Origin: Abelmoschus esculentus | Lineage: Eukaryota > Streptophyta > Magnoliopsida > Malvales > Malvaceae | DNA length: 64,000 nucleotides | Assembly (NCBI GenBank): GCA_035048815.1 | Contig: JAUCBN010000011.1 | Span: 17,810,001-17,874,000, forward strand | Direction of reading: 5' to 3' | Part shown: one piece after another, positions 10,333 to 21,868 of the stretch | Layout: every line of letters begins with the position of its first letter | Numbering within the stretch: position 1 is the stretch's first letter | Position numbers and translations under genes: made by a program | Notes under the pieces: generated by a model | Seen by the model: only the letters and a program-made list of their open reading frames with translations | Databases searched by the model: none | What the model was told of the DNA's origin: nothing

Positions 10333-10608
10333 CTATGTCAATAATTTTACAACCATTTTTATCAAAAGAAACATAGAAACCTTTATCACAAATTGACTAG
10401 TGCTCAACAAGTTATGCTTAAGACCATTAACAAGTAAGACATTTTCAATAAGAATAGATGAGTGATTACCAATAAAGCCTATACCCTCAATTTGGCCTTT
10501 GGAGTTGTCACCAAATGTCACTACTCCACCCTTTTTGAGCTCTAACTCTTTAAATTGTCCCTTGTCTTCGGTCGTATGCCTTGAGCATCCACTATCAAGG
10601 TACCACAT
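10333..10608 (-). pseudogene. Sirevirus protease fragment, frameshifted
   Basis: Reads MWYLDSGCSRH, with the retroviral aspartic-protease DSG motif, then a beta-rich stretch up to HNLLSTSQ. The frame then slips by one base: the next residues should read CDKGFYVSF, as in copy 2, but that reading lies in the pol frame. Upstream, the join to gag is also broken by a frame change and a TAG near 10650. The protease would cleave the Gag-Pol polyprotein; this copy cannot be translated in continuity. Confidence 0.85.
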
Positions 10609-10660
10609 ATTTTGACTTGAAGCTTTGGCCTTGAAGCAATGCTCAACCTACAAGCAAAAA

Positions 10661-12320
10661 TTAGTTTTTCACTTTTGGTACCCAAATTATTTTGGGTCCA
10701 TGAGAGTTAGTCCCTAAAAGCTTGGTTCCCTTAGGAATCCAAGAGGCAATGGCATTTATATTATTAGAAACAATGAGTTCTTTAGGAACCCAAACACTCC
10801 TAATTTTTCTATGTCTAAAATGCCTTTGAAAACCTTTTTGTTTGTGGTTTTGAATATTTCTTTTGACATGGTTGAGTTTTGAATAGCTTCCCTTTTCAAA
10901 AGTTGAACTTCCAACCACTTTAATTTGTTCTTTAAGCTCATTCACCACCTTGTGGTGATTTTCACTCAAGCTTGAAACAAGGTTGTTTAAATCAACATTT
11001 TCTTTTTGAAAAAATTTCAAATCATCATTTAAATCAACAACCTTTTCTTCCAAATCCAAAATTGTTTTTGTCAAAGAATCATTTTTCATTTCTAAATCGG
11101 AAATAGTTTTCTTGCTTTTCAAAATTGATTCTTTGAACTTCAAAACCAACTCATCATACACATCTTGTAATTCATCATAAGCATCATAAAGTTTATCATA
11201 AGATAAATCATTACAAGATGGTTCAAGGGTTACCTTAGGCTCATCAAGAGCCATGAGACACAAGTTGGCCACCTCATTGTCTTCATCGGATGATGACTCC
11301 TCATCACTCCAAGTGACAACATGAGCTTTATGTTTCTTCTTCTTCTCAAAACCATTCTTTTTGTATAAAGGGCAATCGATCCTAATGTGACCGGGCTTCT
11401 TGCATTCATAGCAAATAATTTGATCTTTCTCATCTTCTTTGCTCTTTGCTTTGAAGTCCCTCTTTCTTTGGAATCTTCGATTCCTATTTGCCCTCATAAG
11501 TCTTGTGAATCTTTTGGCCACCATGGCCAATTCCTCTAGCTCTTCTTCTTCACTAGTGTCCACTTCTTCTTATGACAATGAAGCTTTAAGAGCAATCCCT
11601 TGCTTCTTTTTCTCTACTTCCCTCTTCTCTATCTTTACCTCTTCTTTCTTTTTCTCTTCTTCTCTTCCTTTCTTCATGATCTCATGGGTAAAGAAGGGAT
11701 CCCAAAAGAGCATCTAGCTTTAGAGTCTTCAAGTCCTTGGCTTCAATGATAGCCGTCCTTTTGCTATCCCAAGACTCGGGAAGAGAGTAGATAAGTTTCC
11801 TCACGAGCTTCTCTTCTGGAATGATCTCACCAAAACCTTTGAGACCATTGACAATCACGGAAAATCTATCGAACATTTTGGTGATGTCTTCATCCAGCTT
11901 CATCTTGAAATTTTCATAGTTTAGGTTGAGAAGACCAATCTTTGTTTCCTTCACATCATTGGTGCCCTCATAAGTTGTCTCCAAGGAGTCCCAAACTTCT
12001 TTGGCACTTGTACATGAAGACATCTTGGAGTAGATGTTGGGGCCTAAAGCACAAAAGAGAATGTGAAGAGCTTTGTCATTTGTGGACATTCTCCTTCATT
12101 CTTCATCGGTCATCTCATTCCTCTTCTTAGGCACTTGCCGATCTCCTTCTTGCTTCATAGGGATAAAGGGTCCATCTTCGATTATATCCCAAAGGATATA
12201 GTCATTAGAGTTGATGAATAGCCTCATCCTATTCTTCCAATAAGGATAGTTGTCCCCATTGAAGAAGGGTGGCTTGGTGATGGAGTGAGACTCGTTCCAC
12301 GATCCGAAAGTAGAGGCCAT
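10661..12320 (-). pseudogene. Sirevirus gag, broken
   Basis: Starts MASTFGSWNESH at 12320; the open frame extends upstream into the LTR, but the start is set by homology with copy 2. The N-terminal part has the plant copia gag pattern (FNGDNYPYWKNRM...). The CCHC zinc knuckle is intact (CYECKKPGHIRIDC). A long coiled coil follows (about 11250-10930), a Sirevirus feature. Breaks: an in-frame TGA at 12096-12098, a +1 frameshift at about 11690-11710, and a TAA at 11570-11572. Gag would form the virus-like particle in the cytoplasm; the breaks make this copy non-functional. Confidence 0.9.
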
Positions 12321-12393
12321 TAGATTTTTGTTGTAGAGATGATCAACAACCCTTGGATCTTCTTTGGTGGAAGTGAATCCCTTCAAAGATCTA

Positions 12394-12405
12394 GCTCTGA
12401 TACCA
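12394..12405 (-). promoter_or_regulatory. Primer-binding site, initiator Met tRNA
   Basis: On the element strand it reads TGGTATCAGAGC, two bases inside the 5' LTR. This is the usual complement of the 3' end of plant initiator-Met tRNA, which primes minus-strand cDNA. Confidence 0.9.
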
Positions 12406-12407
12406 AT

Positions 12408-13618
12408 TGTTGAGTTGATCAGTATTGAATAATGGCCAAGAGGGGGGGTGAATTGGATATTAAAAAATTGGTAGGAGAAATTTTGGTAAAAGTCGAAAAA
12501 TAGAGAACACAATGATTTATAGTGGTTCAAGCTTCGAACAAGCTCTACATCCACTACCTTAGCTCCCACTAAGGATTTTGAAAACAATTCACTATTGAAT
12601 TCAACCTTTTTCTAGGTTCAAGGGATAACCTTTACAAACAAATCAATTTTCTACCCAAAATTGATTTAGACCTCACAAGATGTTACAAGAAGTAAAAAAC
12701 GTGAGCGCCCCTGCAATCTTTCTAAAGCAACAAGCGAGAAACTTGACTTTGAGTGATTTGGCTAAAAAGGATTCTCTCACAAGAAATAATATCCCCTAAT
12801 ACAAACAAACACTCCCCAAACTTAATTTACAACAGATCAAAGTGAAATACATAAGTTGGGAGGACAAAGTATGCAATGAAGTGCTTTGAGTTGGATTTGT
12901 GAGCTTGGATGTTGCTTGATGTTCAATTCTCTGTATATGCTTTTGAAAATGCTTCTTTTTATATCTTCTCATTGATTTCTAACCGTTGAAGTTGTTGGGA
13001 AAGTAAATATGGACGTTGGAGCTTCATCTTTCCATCATAAATGCACTCTGTAGCAGGTGGTATCGAAACACGGGGTACCTGTTTCGAAATAAGCCAAGAA
13101 AAGAAAGAGCTGTTGTGTATTTAATAAGGGGTGTATCGATACCTGTTTCGATACAAAAACTTTCTGTGATGCCTGGTATCGAACCTTGTTTCGATACAGG
13201 CTAACCATCATTTAAAAATTAACTAACACCAACGGTCGACTCATTTAATGCTTGAAAATGGCCGTTGGAGATTAAGGGTGTATCGATACCAGGAGTCATA
13301 TTTTTAAAATTAAAAAATAATTTGAAAATTAACCAAGATGTTTCGATACCAGTATCAAAACATGGGCTGGCAGAAAGTTTTGGTATCGAACCTTGTTTCG
13401 ATACCTGTTCTTGATCTCAAGAACAATCCTTGAAAAATCCAGGTGTATCGATACCTATCCTCATGGTATCGATACCCTCATTTAAAAATGGCTTGTAAGA
13501 GTATTTCAAAGTTCTTGGTTTTGACTTAGAGATCAAGCTTTGACTTAAGGACCAAAAAGTTATTTTAAAATTAGTCCTTATATTTATTTATTATATCAAA
13601 ATCAATTTTAGTTTTATA
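12408..13618 (-). repeat. 5' LTR of Sirevirus copy 1
   Basis: 1211 bases, matching 3922-5081. The outer end reads TA in place of the usual CA complement (ttttata), a likely point mutation. It carries about 50 bases at 12694-12748, more GC-rich than their surroundings, that are missing from the other LTR, and the same TCGA-centred palindrome array at about 13055-13480. Confidence 0.93.
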
Positions 13619-13623
13619 GTTTC
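13619..13623. repeat. Target-site duplication, right side (GTTTC)
   Basis: Identical to 3917-3921; see the left side. Confidence 0.85.
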
Positions 13624-15118
13624 ATCTTAAACCCAAACTTGACCTAATCCGATCTCATCCTAAAAAATCATACATGAATCCATTTTTGTAAAATACCTGA
13701 CCTTAAAAAGGTTAAATTGAATCAGAACCCATTGAATTAAGGTTATATGATCATCCCATTGAGTTTAGGCCAAATGATATCATCAATGAGCGGGGCTAAT
13801 TGTGAGGGGAGTAGCCGCTCAGGCCCCACCAACCTAGGCTCTTAAATTTAATTATTTACATTTTTATTTTTATTTTTATAAATTATTAAATAAATTAATT
13901 AATTTAATGGTTAAAATTATTTTTTAGATAAATAAATACATAAATAAATCTAACAATAAAAATAATATATTTAAAATATTAAATTAAAAAATAAGATAAA
14001 TAAAAAATCTTTTTCAGTATTATTTTTTATGATCAATGTTAAAAAAATAAATTTTGAACTAAACCCTAAATTTTAAATCATAAATTATAAACTCTAACAA
14101 ATATCTTAAACTGTAATCTTAAATTATAATTATAAACACCAAACTTTTTTTTATATATTTTATGCAAAATAAGACACCAAAACAGAATAAAATTTTTTAC
14201 TCGTAATAAAAATATGCTTTTATCATATAAGAAATCATTTTAAATTTTCGCTTAGGGCCAGAAAATTTCTAAAACGTCCCTCTCAATAAGGTTAAAATTT
14301 TAATCTAATTAAGAAATTTTTATCTAACTTTATCATTTTATATTTCTTAATTTATAATTCTCAAAAGCATACATGAATTTTAATTTAATGTATAATGTGG
14401 TATATGATTTTTTAACATAGTATTATATAATTTTGCTAATAATATCTTTAATAAATAATCATAAAAAGGATTAATTTATTTATTTATTTTTAAAAAGTTG
14501 TCAAAAATCATCAGAGTACGATTAAATATTCTTAATTGATACTTTTTCTCTTCATTTGATATTAGTAATAAAATTTTTTTCTCTCATCTTCGGTAATAAT
14601 TATTCAAAAAATATTTAAAGAAAATAAATTCAAAATTTGAATTAATTACATGTGTAATTACTTTTAGGTTTTAAAAAATTATCCTCTAAACAATATTATT
14701 TTTTTCGAATTATCTTCTAAAGTGTTTTTAATGTCCTTTAGGGAAAAATTTTCAATTAGAATGTGTCATGTGACACTTTTAATTGAATAAATTTTGTTGA
14801 TTTAAATAAAATAAATAAATAACATGTTAAGTAATTTAAATTTTATTTTTATACAGTTTATTTTCTAAAAAATTATTTAATTCAAAAATATTTGAGTAAA
14901 ATTTTTGAGTTATTCAAGTGGGCTAGTCTAGTTTTACAACTTAAATTTTATTTGTAATTTTTTTAACTCAATTCGAGTTTATTGAGTTCAAGTCGAGTCC
15001 ATTTTCAATTTTATGTAGAAATTTTAATTGTAACTCTTTATAATGTTATAGTGATTTGGTTCTAATTTAAATGACTTTCTCTAATTGTATACGATCTACA
15101 TACATATTTCTTAATATT
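13624..15118. other. Intergenic sequence between the two Sireviruses
   Basis: No gene. It is mostly AT-rich. A GC-richer patch at about 13790-13850 can fold into a small stem (agcgg...ccgct), and 14900-15000 holds gagttcaagtcgag-type words like the hAT-like ends seen at 25.5 and 31.4 kb. Nothing in it can be assigned with confidence. Confidence 0.5.
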
Positions 15119-15123
15119 CTTTT
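15119..15123. repeat. Target-site duplication, left side (CTTTT)
   Basis: ctttt before the left LTR recurs at 24768-24772 after the right LTR. It differs from the GTTTC of copy 1, so the two elements inserted independently. Confidence 0.8.
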
Positions 15124-16275
15124 TGTTAAGTTGATCGATCTTGAAGTATGGCCAAGATGGGGTGAATTGGAAATTGAAATTTTGATTTAGAAATTTTCGA
15201 TAAAAATGCTAAAATTGAAAGATAAGAGATTTATAGTGGTTCAAGCTTCGAACAAGCTCTACATCCATTATCTTAGCTCCCACTAAGGATTTTGAAACCA
15301 ATTCACTATACAATTCGACCTTTTTCTCGGTTCAAGGGATAACCGTTACAATTCAAATCAATTCTTTTACCCAAGAATTGATTCAATCCTCACAAGATAA
15401 TACAAAGAAAAGTAGGTAAAACGATAATCTCTCACAAGATATGTTGCCCGAATACAAATAAACTATCCCTAAACTTAGATTATAAAAGATCAAAATGAAA
15501 TTATAAAAGTTGGGAGCAAGAATATGCAATGAAGTGCTTTGAGTTGGATTTGTGTGCTTGGATGTTGCTTGAGGTTCAATAATCTTTAATGCTGTTGAAA
15601 GTACTTTATTTTATACCTTCTCATTGATTTCTAACCGTTGTAGTTGTTGGGATGTAAATAAGGCCGTTGAGACTTCATATACCATTCATAAATGCACTCT
15701 GCAGCAGGTGGTATCGAAACACGAGCTACCTATTTCAAAATAAACCAAGAATAGAAAGAGCCGTTGTACATTTAATACAAGGGGTATCGAACCATGCTTC
15801 GATACCTTTATAAATCTGTAAGGTTAGGTATCGAACCATGTTTCGGTATAGGCTAACCACCAATCAAAAATTAACTGCCACCAATAGTCGACTCATTTAA
15901 CGCTAAAGTAGTCGTTGAGGATTAAGGGGTGTATCGATACCAGTATCGATACCTAGAGTCAATTTTAAAAGAATTTAAAAGTTATTTGAATCATTTGAAA
16001 TGTTTCGATACCTGATTCGAAATGTGTGATGGCAGTGACTAAAAGGTACCGAATGGTGCTTCGATACTTGTTCTTGATTTCAAGAACAAGCCTTTAAAAA
16101 CCCAGGTGTATCGATACCTGTTCTTGGGGTATCGATAACCTCGTGCAAAAACACTTAGAAATTTTATTTCAAAGCTCTTGGTTTGACTTAAAAGTTTGAC
16201 TTAGGGACTTAAAAATTTATTTCAAATTAGTCCTTATACTTAATTGTTATATCAAAATCAAATTTAGTTTTACAA
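15124..16275 (-). repeat. 3' LTR of Sirevirus copy 2
   Basis: 1152 bases, colinear with 23624-24767. It contains the TCGA-centred palindrome array at about 15710-16135, at the same relative place as in copy 1 although the flanking sequence has diverged. Confidence 0.92.
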
Positions 16276-16276
16276 T

Positions 16277-16289
16277 CTCCCCCTTTTTG
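16277..16289 (-). promoter_or_regulatory. Polypurine tract of Sirevirus copy 2
   Basis: Reads AAAAAGGGGGAGA on the element strand, immediately before the 3' LTR. Further copies are at about 16367-16375 and 16440-16452, and one more near 18657-18665 beside the end of pol. Confidence 0.8.
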
Positions 16290-16667
16290 ATATAACAAAA
16301 CCATTATAAAATTTTTATGTTTAAATCAATATTTTTGGATTTCAAAAACTTTGAAAACTTTTGAAGACTCCCCCTTAATATATGCATGACTTTAAATATA
16401 GAAAGTTGGTGCTTTCGTAAACTTAAAAATATAAAAAATTCTCCCCCTTTTTGTTAGATTAAAATCAATAAAGTATAAAGCAAGATAAAGCATTAAAGGA
16501 AAATAATTCAGCATAAAGTACTTAAAATCCAAATCCAACATAATAAAACCAAAGCATAAGAAAATATCAAAGTGCATAAGGTCTAACATGAATGCAACAT
16601 AATGCTTAAGGAAGCATAACTAGTCGTAAAAAGCCAAATAGCAAAGCATAAAGATAGAGCGAGGACA

Positions 16668-17884
16668 CTAATTGCCCATCTCATCATCATCATCATGATC
16701 TTCGTCTTCTTCGTCTTCCTCGTCTTCTTCATTGTCTCCATTTTCATCCTCATCTTTCTCATCAAGCTTTTGACTGTAACAAAGGGCCTCAATGGAGATA
16801 CGCATGGCATGGCCTTGGGTCTCTAATCCCATCAATCTAGTGCTCATAGAATCAAAGCTGGATTGGAAATGATTGGACATAGAGTCAAGTCTACCATCCA
16901 TGGTATCCAAGTAAGCACTCAAAGTACCAAAGTGAATGTTCAAAGTACCAAACTGTGCATCCAAGTTGTCGAAACGAGTGGTAAGAAAAGCCATCAAGTC
17001 TTCGTTGGGAGTAACTTGGCGAAGAGGCTCGGGATCAATGGGAGGAGGAGGAGGAGGAGCACCACGAACCTATTCTCCATTGGAGACATATTGGAAGTGA
17101 GCACGATTGAGGAATGTCTCACCAATGAGCTCTTTTAAAGACCCTATTTTGTCGAAAGAGCAATCGATTTCCAAATGTAAAAAGATAGAAATAAGAATAC
17201 ATACATATGGAAAGGATTGGACAAGTGGGGTAGCGCGATTTTGGACATGCCAAACAATGTCCGAAAAAACAATTTGTGCAAGATTGGGTTGAATGCCTTG
17301 ACGAAAACATTTAATCCAATAACTATCCACTTGACAGATACGAGAAAACTTACCATTGGATGGACGAATCCATCAAGATATGATAAGTGAAGAAAGCGAT
17401 CATGAACGTCAAGTTGGGTGACCGACCTGGTGAAATAGCCAAGAGAAGTTTCATCGGTATTACCCTCATCCTCAAGGCCAAACACATCAACAAAGGTAGA
17501 GACATCGATTTGGAAAGGCTTGCCAATAAGGAAAGATTCAATGGCAACAACCTTTTTCTTGTCTAAAGGATCAAAAACACATTTGGCATTAGTATAGAAG
17601 ATAAGCACAAGAGTAGGAAAAAACTTGCCGAAATGTGTGAGAAAGTTCAAAAACTTCCAATCGATGAGTTTAGGATAGTACTTGAAGGGGAACTTGTGTG
17701 AGTTCATGAAGTGAACGTCCACACAACGTTCCTTCTTAAAAGAAAGATGGCGGAAAAGATTAAAATTATCAACCCTACTATTAGTGTCCAAACATCTTGC
17801 AAAGAACTATTGGATATCAACACAAGAAGCATGAGATGATGAAGAAGAACCGGCTTCGGTATGGGATCGTTTCTTCGGTGCCAT
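16668..17884 (-). pseudogene. Sirevirus third ORF, broken copy
   Basis: Counterpart of the 384-residue frame of copy 1. The ATG at 17884 starts MAPKKRSHTEAGSSSSS, but a stop follows within about 30 codons, a frameshift lies near 17340-17380, and a further stop sits at about 17070. The coiled-coil end reads on to 16668 with the repeating pattern FGTLNIH / FGTLSAY / LDTMDGR, showing two extra heptads compared with copy 1. The acidic tail is kept and ends DDDDEMGN. The domain order (nuclear-type basic start, plant transposon-protein domain, coiled coil, acidic tail) is therefore ancestral to both copies. Confidence 0.85.
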
Positions 17885-18760
17885 CTAGAGATCTATACAA
17901 ATATGGATTAGTTTGATAAAAACAATGTATGCTCTTACAATCAAATTCAATCCTAAGTGTTAATCTAACAATTCAAGGTATTTGTGAATCTTGAAGGATT
18001 TTGAAAAACCATAAAAAATATTCGAAAAAGAATTTATATTCGATTGAGAAAATTTTTGATTTTGAAAAATTTTTGTAGGATTATGAAAACCCATACAATA
18101 GACATTCAAAATATAAAATCCTAATTTTAACAATCTATAATTAAATGAAAATAAAGTTTTTCGAAGTTATACCTTGAGTATAGAATAGAAAGAATTTAAG
18201 GATTGTGGAGCACCGATTGATGATATTTCGAAGACTTTGATGTTTGGATGCAAACCCCCCAAGAAAGATCTCTTGATTTCGCGTTAAAAATGACGAATTT
18301 GAGAGAGATATAGGATGGAAGTGTTTTAATTATGGAAGTGTTTTAATGGGATTAAAATTAGGTTTGAAGTGTTTAAAGCTAATTGCGTCCTCGAGTATCG
18401 ATACCGGTATCAAAATAGACCTATTTCGACGCTAGTATCGAACCATAGGTATCAAAACAGGGATCGATACATGTTCTTCCAGAAAAATTCCCAGATGAAC
18501 TGATGAACAGGTATCGAAACAGGTGTTAGCTGTATCGATACCCTCGAGCTTTGCTTTGTATTTTAGTCTTCTAAAAGTACTCGAAATAAGTCTCTAAAGA
18601 TCCTAGAAGCATGCATATGATGTTATGATATGATTAATATGCATGAACAAGTCCATACTCCCCCTAGCAACATGCATAGAAGCATCAAGATACAAAAACA
18701 ACATAGGCATGATTTCATTTATGATTCAAGCAAAATGGCATAAAAATAACACTTCAGAGG
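17885..18760. other. Spacer between pol and third ORF, copy 2
   Basis: Non-coding, equivalent to 6638-7540. The palindrome cluster lies at about 18393-18545 and a PPT-like tract near 18657-18665. Confidence 0.7.
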
Positions 18761-21613
18761 TCAAGATAGGCTAGTTAGACTTAACTCTCTCCTAAGGGTC
18801 CAAAAGCTCTCTTTATCTAAAGGTTTGGTAAAAATATCCGCTAATTGGTTTAAGGTGTCAACAAACTCTAAAACAACATCATTTTTAGACACATGATTTC
18901 TAATAAAGTGGTGTCTAATTTCTATGTGTTTGGTTCTGGAGTGTTGAATGGGGTTCTTAGTAAGACATATTGCACTAGTATTATCATACTTAAGAGGTAT
19001 GGTTTTTACCTTAATGTCATAATCTAAGAGTTGTTGTTTCATCCATAAAACTTGAGTACAACAATTCCCTAAGTATATATATTCCGCTTCGGTGATAGAA
19101 AGAGCTACACTATATTGTTTCTTAGAGAACCAAGATATGAGCATACTACTTAGAAATTGGCATGTTCCGGAAGTACTTTTCCTATCTATCTTATAACCTC
19201 CATAATTCGCATCCGAATAAGCATGTAAATCAAAGGAAGAGATTTTAGGATACCAAATGCCTAAACAAGGTGTGTCTCTAAGGTACCTAAAAATTCTCTA
19301 AATGGCTACAAAGTGTGATTCTCTAGGACTAGCTTGAAACCTAACACACAAGCAAACACTAAACATGATATCTAGTCTACTTGCGGTAAGGTAAAGCAAA
19401 GAACCTATCATTGATCTATACAATTTAGAATCAACACACTTACCTCCTTCATCTTTGTCAAGCTTAGTAGATGAGCTCATAGGAGTGGCTTGAGGCTTCA
19501 CATTCTCCAAGTCAAACTTCTTGAGCATATCCTTAATGTATTTTGCTTGATTGATGAAGGTGTAATCCTTCCTTTGCTTAATTTGGAGTCTCAAAAAGAA
19601 TGAGAGCTCCCCCATCATGCTCATCTCGAATTCACCTTGTATTAGCTTAGAAAATTCTTGACAATAACATTCATTAGTAGATCCAAAAATTATATCATCA
19701 ACATAAATTTGAACTATTAAGATGTCATTTTTAAACCTTTTTATAAAAAGTGTAGTATCCACCTTTTCTTTTTCAAATCCTTTTTCAATTAAAAATTTGA
19801 AAGTCTTTCATGCCAAGCTCTAAGAGCTTTTTTCAAACCATATAAAGCTTTTATTAATTTAAATACATGGTTTTGAAAATTTTGGATCTTCGAAACCCGG
19901 TGGTTGTTCAACATACACTTATTCATTTATAAAACCATTTAAGAAGGCACTTTTGACATTCATTTGAAAAATCTTGAAATTATGATAACATGCAAATGCA
20001 AGTAGCATCCTAATAGCTTTCATTCTAGCTACGGGTGCATAGGTTTCATCAAAATCTATCCCCTCTTCTTGAGTGTAACCTTGAGCAACTAATCTAGCTT
20101 TATTTCTCACAATGTTACCACTCTCATCTAGTTTGTTTCTAAAAACATATTTAGTTCCTATAGTAGATTTATTACTAGGCCTATAAACTAATATCCACAC
20201 ATTACTTCTCTCAATTTGATTTAACTCTTCTTGCATAGTCAATATCCAATAGTCATCACCTAATGCTTCTTTGATATTTTTAGGCTCTATGCATGAGATA
20301 AAAGCAATATAATTCATTAATATAAGGGAAGAACGAGTAGTTACCCCCTCAGATGGATCACCCAAGATTTCACCATTTTTGACATAGTTGAACTCCCTTG
20401 GGTAGCTCACTTCCTTTTCTTCAAGCTTTACATTTACTAGAGCTTCAATTGGAGGATCTTGTGTTTCCTCATTGGTTAAAACCCCATCCACCTTTGATGC
20501 TTGTTCATCATCAATGGTTTCAATGATTCCTACATCATCATCATCACAAGAATCCTTCCTAGGAAGGAGGTTACCATCGAAAACCACATGTATAGACTCT
20601 TCTACAACTAAGGTTCTTTTGTTAAAAACTCTATAAGCCTTTGAATTTAAAGAATATCCAAGAAAAATGGCTTTATCACTTTTTGCATCAAATTTACCTA
20701 AATTGTTTTTCCCATTATTTAAAACAAAACACTTACACCCAAAAGGGTGAAAATAGCTAATGTTAGGCTTTTTGGATTTTAAAATCTCATAAGGAGTTTT
20801 CTTTAAAATTAGCCTAATCATTACTCAATTTATAATGTAACAAGAAGTGTTTGTGGCTTCCGTCCAAAAATACTTAGGTAAATTGTTTTCACAAAGCATG
20901 GTCCTAGCCATTTCTTCTAAAGTTCTATTTTTTCTCTCAACTACCCCATTTTGTTGAGGAGTGCGAGTAGCCGAAAAATTATGGCTAATCCCATTTTCAT
21001 TACAAAAATTCTCAAAACCTAAATTTTGAAATTCGGTTCCATAATCACTTCTAATATGAGAAATACTTTGATCAAGATCATTTTGAGAAATATTTGAAAA
21101 TGTGATGAACTTTTCTAAGGCTTCATCTTTTGTACTTAAAAATAGAACCCAAGTGTATCTAGAGTAGTCATCCATAATGACAAATGCATATGATTTTCCA
21201 CCCAAGCTAGTAGTCCTAATAGGTCCAAAGAGATCCATATGGATCAATTGTAATACTCTACTAGTTGAAACATCATTAATGGACTTAAAAGAAACTCTCT
21301 TTTGTTTACCCTTAGCACATTCATCACATATTTTATCTAAAGAAAACTTAAGCTTGGGTAAACCTCTAACTAGATTTTGGGAGACTAGTTTCTCTAAAAC
21401 ACTTCTGCTAGCATGTTCTAGTTTTCTATGCCATAACCATGCATCATTTTCATCACTAGCAAGTAAGCATGCATGAGAAAGGTTAATATCATCTAGATGC
21501 ACCATATAAATATTTCCTATGCGATGACCTATGAGCATTGTTCTATTGGATTCTATGTTTATTATTTTGCAATCACTTTTATCAAAAGAAACATAGAAAC
21601 CTTTATCACACAA
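18761..21613 (-). pseudogene. Sirevirus pol, broken: integrase, RT, RNase H
   Basis: Homologous to the 925-residue frame of copy 1 but split. 21613-20825 is integrase with its zinc motif (ICDECAKGKQ), and the core acids are recognisable (HMDLFGP, SDYGTEF, VVERKNRT). It stops where CGA has become TGA at about 20825. 20821-19919 is the first half of RT, stopped where GAAGAA has become GAATAA after LNGFINE. A frameshift lies at about 19790-19870. 19762-19298 carries the YVDD block. Another break precedes 19144-18761, the RNase H end. All catalytic blocks are present, but no continuous protein can be made. Confidence 0.92.
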
Positions 21614-21868
21614 TTAACTAATGTTCAACAATTTATGCTTAAGGCCATTAACAAGCAAGACATTGTCAATTAAAATAGAGGAGTGATTACCAATAAAGCC
21701 AATATCCTCAATTTAGCCTTTGGAGTTGTTACCAAAAGTCACTACTCCATCCCTTTTGAGCTCTAACTCCTTAAATCATCCCTTGTTTCCGGTCATATGC
21801 ATTGAGCATCCACTATCAAGGTACCACATGTTTTGACTTGAAGCTTTGGCCTTGAAGCAATGCTCAAC
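21614..21868 (-). pseudogene. Sirevirus protease remnant
   Basis: Aligns with 10333-10608. The WYLDSGCS motif is visible at about 21800-21825, but several stops and frame changes follow, including CAA changed to a stop at about 21715 where copy 1 has GQIEGIG. Confidence 0.75.

Larger units (their letters stand above)
3922..13618 (-). mobile_element. Ty1/copia Sirevirus (SIRE/Maximus-like) retrotransposon, copy 1
   Basis: A full-length ~9.7 kb element on the minus strand. In its own 5' to 3' order it has a 5' LTR (12408-13618), an initiator-Met primer site, gag with a CCHC knuckle and long coiled coil, protease, integrase, reverse transcriptase and RNase H (integrase before RT, the copia order), a spacer, an extra third ORF, repeated polypurine tracts and a 3' LTR (3922-5081). 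The coiled-coil gag, the RT region reading EFEMSMMGELSFFLG, the third ORF and the repeated PPTs together point to the Sirevirus lineage. The element is defective: gag and protease carry stops and frameshifts, although pol and the third ORF are open. Confidence 0.93.

Noticed and set aside
12394..12405. tRNA gene fragment (match to initiator Met tRNA end)
   Set aside because: Only 12 bases and placed exactly beside an LTR: a primer-binding site. No complete tRNA gene was found in the window.
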